Below, piece by piece: positions 57,220-64,000 of a DNA stretch of 64,000 nucleotides (position 1 is the first letter of the stretch; every line of letters begins with the position of its first letter). The notes beneath the pieces were generated by a model. The model did not search any database. It was given only the letters and a program-made list of their open reading frames with translations, and had not been told where the DNA came from. The DNA lies in assembly GCA_934047225.1 (NCBI GenBank), contig OW203992.1, positions 4,453,501 to 4,517,500 of the forward strand, written 5' to 3'. The stretch comes from Ypsolopha sequella. Lineage: Eukaryota > Arthropoda > Insecta > Lepidoptera > Ypsolophidae. The translations under genes and the position numbers were made by a program.

Positions 57220-57685
57220 TGAGCACGCGATATGACGGCAGTGCTTTGTATCACCATAGGTTTTAAAAATAGCGGGAAGTGAAGAGAAATAATTACGAAG
57301 ATGAAAGATCTGACCTTGGGAAGGAGCTGCATGCACCACAAACCACGCTTCGCCTGAGCCACCAAGTCTCTGGTGTTCTCCAAGATGGTTTTCTTCTTCC
57401 TCTTCGTGCCTGGTTGCGCTCTTCTCGGCTAATCTTCTTCGTAATAGTAAAAGATGAAAATGAGGCGCACAGCGGGTGCGATCTCAAAAATGGCGGGCGG
57501 TAGGGTCGAGGTAGGACCTAGTCGAATGACAATCAGCGTATACCTCCGGCGTGAAAGGCTTCTGATTGACGACTGATTGATTTGCGTCCAAAACTAAGCG
57601 GGTGGAGATGCAGCGAAAATGACAGTTGAAAATATTAATTCACAACTACCCCGCAGTATGAGAGCCACAAGAAGTGGCGCGAACA
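57220..57685 (-). repeat. BEL/Pao 5' LTR (466 bp)
   Basis: Transcription of the element should start within this copy. Same length as 50849-51314, with no difference seen. Confidence 0.95.
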
Positions 57686-57690
57686 GATTT
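57686..57690. repeat. 5-bp target duplication, right (gattt)
   Basis: Partner of 50844-50848. Confidence 0.9.
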
Positions 57691-57837
57691 CTCGAAATAG
57701 ATGCAAGTAAATGTAACCAAGCTATATATTTTTACAATCAACTCTTTAATACCTACAATTTAATACACATATTGTATTTGGACAACATACATATATTATT
57801 TTCAATTCATTTTACTTTTTTTTTATTGCTCATTTGT

Positions 57838-58020
57838 TTTCAACTATTTGTGAATCGCTATAGTTTTCCTGTAGTTGGCCAGTTATGACCTATGATCGTC
57901 ATTTTTTCATATTTTTCTGTCCTCCAGTTTCGGAGATAATTTAAGGGGGGGGGGGGGCATTCATTTTTTGTAGTTTTTTAAAGATTTCTCGAAATCGGTG
58001 CCAGTAAATATAGTTAAGGT
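57838..58020 (+). repeat. GCCAAGTGCGAGTC-family repeat, internal segment only
   Basis: gtgaatcgctatagttttcc, tcatatttttctgtcctcca, gtttcggagataatttaa, a run of about 13 G at 57944-57956, then aagatttctcgaaatcggtg. It matches the centre of the variant copy at 27428. The expected 5' part is missing. Confidence 0.6.
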
Positions 58021-58786
58021 AAGTAATAATAAGATAAGTAATGGTCTCCGAGTTACGGAGGTTTTTAAGATATTTTAACTAAAAATGTAACTAAAAACAA
58101 ATAATTTAAAAATAACTACTACTCTCTCGGTGCTTATGTTTTATTTAATGAGTGATCATTTATACAAAAATACATGCCCTGAATTCCCATAATCTTAGAA
58201 ATAAAAGTTGAAAGAAGACCTTCTTTACTTTGTAATTTTCGCAATATCGATGTGTTTTACTTGAAAACAATGTATCATTTTTGACCCCTAGTTGTTAGGA
58301 ATTATTTCTTGGAATTGATCTCTAGTATAACTCCTTTCAAGGAATAGGTCGAATTTCCAAGCACATATATTTTAATCCCAAAAACGCTCGACCGGATAAA
58401 TTGCCGAAATTCATAAATTATCAACTGTTACTCCACACATACGTAACCATGTTTTTCTATTACCAGCTGCTGTGTAATTGTACTGTTCTCTGCATAATTG
58501 TTTTATTATTTGTTCAGTCCTTCATTGTCCGTGTTATATTGACTTTTATGGTTACTGTTCGGTCGTAATTATGAACAAACAGCCAATAACTATGCAATAT
58601 ATCAACACTTTGGCCAATGGTAAGCTGATGACGTCAGACCAAACACAATGAAGTATGCAGGAGATTGGTACGCAAAAACTGTTTTGACATATTTGCATTC
58701 TAACAATAGTTCCCGCAGGCTATGATTTTATTTGATTTTAAGTACAAAATTTTAATTTTTACTATCATACGTGTTTTCTTGTATGT
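58021..58786. other. Spacer
   Basis: No gene recognised. Confidence 0.35.
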
Positions 58787-59112
58787 CGGTTTCGCGGTCG
58801 GATTGTGAAAAACCAGTCTTTTTAAAATTAATCGAAACAGAACACTTAAATTCAAAATTACTTAACAGTAATTCAACAAAACCTTTTTAACTGTGTATTG
58901 TGTATGTTGCCATCGCAAAGAAACAATTAAATTTTTTTGAAATACTAATCTAAGATACCAATGGAAAATTTGCGATGACAACATATACAATACACAATAC
59001 ATAGGTAATAAGGTTTTGTTGAATAACTATTGAGTGAATTTTGAATTTAAGTGTCATGTTTCGATTAATTAGAAAAAGGCGGGTTTTTCACAATCCAGCT
59101 GCAAAACGGTGC
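58787..59112. mobile_element. Long-hairpin MITE, copy 2 (family of 28305-28676)
   Basis: Shares cagaacacttaaattcaaaa, tgtgtattgtgtatgttgcc, atcgcaaag, gtaataaggttttgttgaat and gcgggtttttcacaatcc with copy 1. It is shorter in the loop and directly abuts a GCCAAGTGCGAGTC-family tail. Confidence 0.8.
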
Positions 59113-59117
59113 TCTGA

Positions 59118-59222
59118 AGTTATGAGGCTGTGACATACGGACGGACAGACGGACTGACAGACAACGGAGTCTCACCATAAAGGTTCCTTTTGTACCTTTT
59201 AGGTACTACGGAAACCTAAAAA
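59118..59222 (+). repeat. GCCAAGTGCGAGTC-family repeat, 3' tail
   Basis: gaggctgtgacatacggacg, gacagacggactgacagaca, cggagtctcaccataaaggt and the closing ggtactacggaaacctaaa. It may be the downstream half of a copy whose middle took the MITE at 58787-59112 and whose centre is 57838-58020. Confidence 0.65.
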
Positions 59223-59324
59223 CAAAAAAATAAATAAAAACGTGACGGGGCGAGCCCAAAAATACTTTGAGCACAAATACAAGTTTGTCAACAATGAAAT
59301 ACTATGCACATACATTCTGAAATA

Positions 59325-59510
59325 CTGATTGGTACAGTGGAGATGACATCAAGCTATACGCATTAGACTTTGTAACCATCTTATATATTTCACTATAGAG
59401 GCTCATGTGCTGCAAGTGTATAGTTATATGTGATCTCCAGTGTACATAATCGACTGGCAGGATTCGAGCTCGCGTCACAAGATTGAGAGTCTAACCGACT
59501 GAGCGACGGC
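59325..59510 (-). mobile_element. tRNA-derived SINE
   Basis: The minus strand begins GCCGTCGCTCAGTCGGTTAG (box A-like), then ACTCTCAATCTTGTGACG, then GAGCTCGAATCCTGCC (box B-like). The body has its own inverted pair: gtacactggagatcacatat against atgacatc..ctccactgtacc. No A tail is visible. Transcription by RNA polymerase III from the internal boxes is the expected mode. Confidence 0.6.
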
Positions 59511-61263
59511 TAATAATTTATATTAAAGTGTTTTATGATGTTTTTTATTTAAAAGTATTCAGTTCCATTGAATCAGATCCATAAACAAAATTACTGTGAT
59601 AACTAGAATGCTATCAAAACTTTTATTTCCTGAAACGTAGAGTTCATTTTCGACTGGCCCGGTATTTTCTAGTTTATTTGGTATGAAGAAACAATGCAAG
59701 GCCGACCTTGCCTTAATTATAGGAATACTCTGCAACGTCAGAAAACACTGATCATCTTTTTAATTTGCGTATTTGTGTTTTGGAAGAATGATTGTGTTTT
59801 GAATAACCTTCCTTGAGAAAAAAAAATAAGCAAGCTGGTTAATTTGCTATTATAAAACTCTACAAAGATCAATAGATTTTAATAAAATTACGCAGTGTAG
59901 ATTTATTATGCCAACAGAGTACTTTAACCTTTTAATGTATCGGTCTACTATAAAAACAAACACCTTAGTAACAGTTAAGAGGCCTCTGTAAGCCTGGATT
60001 TTTACAAATACTTATAAAGAAGGTAACAACTGATTGTGAAGTCAACAGATTATTTTCTTCATATTTTTTTTCATAAGTATTATCTAGCGACATTTAACTA
60101 TGCCTCTATTTACGTATAAACAGCCCAAAAAGCAAAAGCAACCCGTCCTTCCAGAAGAGTCCTTCCAGTAGGACATACCGTCGGGCGATCTATCATTAAC
60201 CAACACTAATTACGTCACATCATTAACATCTTTGGTGATAAATAAGCATCTTTTCCCTCCCCTTTTTTCGTTATATGTGTATAATTTATTTTTGTTATTG
60301 TCAAATTATTACATGTTACTTAAGTATATTTACCATTCCAATTTTACAAGGTCATTGTCTTAATTTGATTAACCGACATATATCTTTTAAATGCATGGTA
60401 CTGGCAGAATATCAGTGTCACAGATTATTCTGTGGCGTATGCTGAGCCAGCGACCTTTCAGCCTCTATGTCAAAGATCGTCATTATTTTAAGGATTATAA
60501 TGTATTATATATATATTATAGGATTATAATATAAGCTCTAAAAATGTAATTTTTGTGTTTTTTTGTAAGAGGCTTTGAATAAAGTTTTTATCTAACTATC
60601 TATCATTATCGAAAGTAAAGTAAAATCATAATTTTCTCAGTAGTTAGCTATTATAGGATAACAATCAGAGCGGAGCTACGAAGAGAAGAATACCCCAAAG
60701 CTTCTTCTTATTTGTCAAGCATCTATCAACCATAAAATTAAAACATGATTTTCTCAGTAATTACTACAGAAATATGAGCAAAACTACGAAGAGTAGAATT
60801 ACCATGTTCTATGCTATAGAAGAGATTAAACGCCCAGCCTGACACTAATTGCACACGAGGCGAAAAATTCCGTCCCGGAAACCCAGTTCGGCAAGTCACG
60901 GGCGGTATTAGCATAATTTCAACATTTATCCATGCCACCGATCATGCGACTCCGGAACGGTGAAATTTTCCCCTACGTGTGTCAACGAGCTAAACGTCAG
61001 TAACTATAAGGGTACAAAAATATTTTTGATTTTTATGTTAGGTATATTGTTTTGACGTCTTAGAGCTCTAACTATTTCGTATGTAATTAATGAAGAAAAG
61101 CAGCATTATATGCCCGAGATTTCCATGTGGTTTTAGACTTCCGGCACGATTGTGCCTTTAAATATATAAAAAAAAAACTCAAAGTTACGATAAATATTTC
61201 TCCGAGAGGGGTGTTTTTCTCTCCCAGAGGATTTCAGAGGCGTGTTTGGGTTAACCTCTTTTA
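59511..61263. other. Spacer with a diverged tandem duplication
   Basis: At 60631-60695 and 60743-60803, the words attttctcagta.tta..gagc..a.ctacgaagag.agaat.acc occur twice about 112 bp apart. No gene recognised. Confidence 0.4.
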
Positions 61264-61893
61264 ACTGACGATTGTTAGGTCCCAATGTGCTAGGCGGTGA
61301 GTCAACGTAGGAATACACGCTTAAGACAAATACACACTTTTAAGGACAAATACACGCGTTTTAGGACAAATACATGCTCTTTAGGACAAATACACGCATT
61401 TTAGGACAAATACACGCTTTAAACTGACGATTGTTAGGTCCCGATGTGCTAGGCGGTGAGCCTTATCAACGTCGGAATACACGCTTTTTAAGACAAATAC
61501 ACACTTTTTAGGCCAAATATACGCCTTTTAGGACAAATACATGCTGTTTAGGACAAATACTCGCTTTTAACTTACGATTGTTAGGTCCCGATGTGCTAGG
61601 CGGTGAGCCTTATCAACGTAGGAATACACGCTTTCTAAGACAAATACACACTTTTTAGGACAAATATACGCCTTTTAGGACAAATACATGCTCTTTAGGA
61701 CAAAAACACGCTTTTAACTTACGATTGTTAGGTCCCGATGTGCTAGGCGGTGAGCCTTATCAACATAGGAATACACGCTTTCTAAGACAAATACACACTT
61801 TTTAGGACAAATACACACCTTTTAGGACAAATACATGCTTTTTTAGGACAGATAGACGCTTTTTAGGACAAACACACGCTTTTTAGGACACGC
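61264..61893. repeat. Two-level satellite array
   Basis: Higher-order units start at 61264, 61423, 61570 and 61717 (spacing 159, 147, 147). Each has a ~55-bp header (gacgattgttaggtcccgat, gtgctaggcggtgag, cttatcaacgtaggaatac) followed by several ~19-bp monomers of the form ttttaggacaaatacacgct. The last three units are more alike than the first. The array tapers into ttttaggacacgcagg. Confidence 0.9.
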
Positions 61894-62033
61894 AGGTTAA
61901 CCTCAAAGTGTTTACCTTCACCATCAGCAAGGTAAGTAATTATACAAATACTATATGCACGTATATTTCGGAAAACTCATTAGTGCTTTCTCGACCACCA
62001 GGTTCGAATCCAGCCCCTCTATGTATATATTTG

Positions 62034-62163
62034 GTTGCCATCTGGACTGGGTTCCTATCATCAAAACATAGATAAAAACTGAACTTTCATTATTGCCTTT
62101 AGTGTGTTTTGAACTATTTACGAACTGTGACGTCACTTCAAGTGCGAACATATCCTTAGACAA
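62034..62163. mobile_element. MITE (tatcatcaaaaacatagata family), copy 3, truncated
   Basis: ttgccatctggactgggttc, ctatcatcaaaacatagata through cgtcacttcaagtgcgaaca and tatcctta. The right terminal repeat is missing. Confidence 0.75.
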
Positions 62164-62758
62164 GACAATTAGCCTCTTCTTTTTTCGTCAATATGTACAA
62201 TTTCAAAACCGTTCCGAGGAATAGCTATTCTTAACCGTTTCTGGTATACAGATATTAAAATAAGCATTAATATCCTTTATCAAAATATCATATAATATCA
62301 GTAAAAATATGTTTATGCACATAGCAAACTTTTAACAATAAGTTTTCTTAGATAAAAGTTATAATATTTTCTTAGTATTTTGTTATAAATCCACAGAAAC
62401 GACCCTTAAGCGAAATACAAACGTCATTCCGAAACCATGTAGCGCGCGTACACATGTTGCCAATAAAAAGTATATACTTTCACAAAAACGTGACGGAGGG
62501 GACGATGTCACGTGACAGAACAAAGTAGGGCAACAGACAAAATGTCCAGGGAATTGTATCACTAATGCACGGACAGTAAGTCCATCAATCTAATTGTCCA
62601 AAGAAGATCCCAGATAATTAATTTGGTCCTGTTTTCCGCTTATTTTTGGACGATAATTACCTATGTACGTATCTGAATAGGTTCAGTCAATGTATTTGTT
62701 TTGTGTGAATTGACGATCGATGTTGAAGTACTGCAATAAAATAATACTACTGTTTAAA
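62164..62758. other. Spacer
   Basis: No gene recognised. Confidence 0.35.
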
Positions 62759-62936
62759 GCATCGGTAGTTCAGGGGTAGAACGCTGGCCTCTCAATCTTG
62801 AGATCCAGGTTCGATCCCCGGTCGGACATGTAACAATGACTTTTTCAGAATTTATGTGCATGGTATTTGTTCTTACTTTACCACTTGCTGAACGGTATAA
62901 ATAATAAAAAAAAAAAAAAAATAATAATAAAAAAGT
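62759..62936 (+). mobile_element. tRNA-derived SINE with A-rich tail
   Basis: Head: gcatcggtagttcaggggta (box A TAGTTCAGGGG), gaacgctggcctctcaatct, then ccaggttcgatccccggtc (box B GGTTCGATCCC). The acceptor and anticodon stems do not close as in a functional tRNA, so this is a SINE head and not a tRNA gene. Body: tttttcagaatttatgtgca, tggtatttg and cttgctgaacgg. It ends in a ~15-base A run and aataataat. Confidence 0.75.
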
Positions 62937-62947
62937 AAGAGCCACTT

Positions 62948-63362
62948 AAAGCTGCATATAAAGTCAGATTGAGTAACTAATTTTGCATAGTTTAAAATAG
63001 CGCGGCCTCAGCCGTGGATGTTACAAAGTAACACAAAAACTGGGTTTTTATGTAGTAACTCCGCTTGTCGAAGAAATTATTAAAATTTTCTAAAATATTT
63101 AGAAGGAATTATTGTTCACCTATTTTTAATACAAATTTCAGGGCTGTATAATGTCAGGAAGGCCCTTTAACACTCGAAAATCATGAAATTTTGATGTAAT
63201 TTCGTAATATTTTTTTATTAAGCGAACTTAAAACTTTTTCAAAATGTTTAGGTCAGCTTCATAGTCTACTATTAACACTGTTTTTAATAAACAGACTAAC
63301 CAAGTTACACAATGTGAAATGGTCATTTGAAGTTGTGCATTTGACCTTATAAGGACCCTTAA
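62948..63362 (+). repeat. Unknown ~450-bp dispersed repeat, copy 2
   Basis: Colinear with 20766-21241. It follows the SINE tail by only 11 bp, which raises the possibility that SINE plus repeat once moved together. Confidence 0.8.
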
Positions 63363-63589
63363 AGATTCCGTAAAATTAAATGAAATCATGGTCACCTTAA
63401 GAGAAAAGATAGCGCGAAGTATTTATTGTTGATCCCACAATTTTGGACTATTTTGAACCTATTCCGTGTGGGAATAGCCAGGATAACCATAAATTATATT
63501 TCCAAGTTACATTTGTAATAATTTGTTACTTCTTATTTTTACTTTCTTAAAATCCTCTTAAATAATCAGGGTTTGGTAAAAAGTTATCC

Positions 63590-64000
63590 TGTATATAAGG
63601 TCTTTCCCCCCCCAGGGGATACCCCAGGATTGTGTGCCGCTTCAGGCGTCCCACGTCAGCATTACTAGTAAGCAGATCTGTTGCTAAGTTGTTTACGTGA
63701 GACAAAAGGCGGGCTTTGTTTAACATTGCGCAATTTAACATTGCGTTCCTGTATTTCTTCAATCACTGTTGGTACTTCATGGTATTCATTAAATTTCATG
63801 GACTCTGTGAACCAGGGAGCATTAACAATGGCACAAACAAAACTAATCATAGTTCTATTTGCAGGAAACACCTTGTAGATATTATTGTACCGAAACCTTC
63901 CTGAAATCCTGAACAAATAGCCCGCGGCTGAATCTAATGAGGCCACAGAGAATATGCTGTGCAATACCTTACTATTGTAAACATTTTGTGTCTGCATTGA
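63590..64000 (-). pseudogene. Jockey-type LINE, C-terminal fragment, runs off the window
   Basis: The minus frame 63665-63997 reads CAIVNAPWFTESMKFNEYHE and VPTVIEEIQERN. The adjacent frame 63547-63762 reads NKARLLSHVNNLATDLL then GRLKRHTILGYP. The NAPWF...(V)PTV.EEI...RL..H.N..A..LL order is the C-terminal tail of jockey-clade LINE polymerases. A frame change between 63720 and 63760 breaks it. The upstream part lies beyond the window. Confidence 0.7.

Larger units (their letters stand above)
50849..57685 (-). mobile_element. BEL/Pao LTR retrotransposon, 6,837 bp, apparently intact
   Basis: Two 466-bp LTRs with TG..CA ends, a GATTT target duplication, a polypurine stretch next to the 3' LTR, a candidate primer-binding site next to the 5' LTR, and a single uninterrupted gag-pol frame of 1780 codons. 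There is no envelope-like ORF: only about 100 bp lie between the pol stop and the 3' LTR. LTRs that are indistinguishable by eye mean the copy is very young. Everything needed for autonomous retrotransposition appears to be present. It belongs to the group ICTV calls Belpaoviridae. Confidence 0.95.
50512..57715 (+). mobile_element. GCCAAGTGCGAGTC-family repeat split by a MITE and a BEL/Pao element
   Basis: Starts caagtgcgagtcaaactcgc (50523). It runs to about 50652, is interrupted by the MITE 50653-50800, resumes at 50801-50848 (accatgatttttttcatatt), is interrupted by the BEL/Pao element 50849-57685, and ends at about 57715 (ctcgaaatagatgcaagtaa). Bases across the BEL insertion rejoin as aaagattt|ctcga, as in 27601-27620 and 57978-57995. 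Confidence 0.75.

Noticed and set aside
51415..57685. Envelope-bearing endogenous retrovirus
   Set aside because: No third ORF is present; only ~100 bp separate the pol stop from the 3' LTR.
61264..61893. CRISPR-like alternation of repeats and spacers
   Set aside because: The spacers are themselves tandem monomers and the whole unit repeats. A eukaryotic satellite, with no cas genes.
62759..62830. Functional tRNA gene (Gly-like start)
   Set aside because: Boxes A and B are present, but the acceptor and anticodon stems do not pair, and an A-tailed body follows. A SINE fits better.

Overview
This window looks like an intergenic or intronic stretch of an insect genome, most likely a moth or butterfly (Lepidoptera). 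The base composition is AT-rich. Almost everything recognisable is transposon-derived, and several families are typical of lepidopteran genomes: Helitron-like ends beginning near TCCCTA and ending CTAG, the dispersed repeat with core GCCAAGTGCGAGTCGGACTCG, RTE retrotransposon 3' ends with ATGG-rich tails, and tRNA-derived SINEs. I found no exon that I can confidently assign to a host gene. The organism call is inference; the repeat structures are read from the sequence.

Layout. 1-1.83 kb: a minus-strand LINE reverse-transcriptase fragment abutting a broken PIN/FEN-nuclease-like coding fragment. 3.7-8.1 kb: an inverted repeat, a foldback element, a 250-bp MITE, then a 1.45-kb element with short inverted ends that holds a plausible two-exon gene for a small coiled-coil protein. 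10-25 kb: scattered Helitron, MITE, palindrome, RTE and LINE fragments in AT-rich sequence. 25.06-29.43 kb: a 4.37-kb hAT-like foldback element with long inverted ends and an 8-bp target duplication, filled with later insertions, one being a 694-bp TTAA-flanked element. 33.42-34.68 kb: a complete-ended mariner with a damaged transposase. 35-50 kb: MITEs, RTE pieces, short tandem repeats and more copies of the dispersed families. 50.5-57.7 kb: a nest of insertions dominated by an apparently intact BEL/Pao LTR retrotransposon (6,837 bp, 1780-codon gag-pol, 466-bp LTRs with no difference seen, GATTT target duplication). 57.7-64 kb: SINEs, a two-level satellite array, a second copy of a ~450-bp unknown repeat, and a LINE C-terminus running off the end.

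How the parts relate: the window is a stratified record of transposition. The BEL/Pao element is the youngest large insertion. It sits inside a copy of the GCCAAGTGCGAGTC repeat that also carries a 148-bp MITE. The mariner kept perfect 32-bp ends but its transposase is broken, so it could move only if supplied in trans. Most other items are non-autonomous. The least explained items are the spliced gene at 6751-7677, the PIN-like fragment at 1503-1830, the ~450-bp repeat at 20766 and 62948, and the nested palindrome at 17099-17340.
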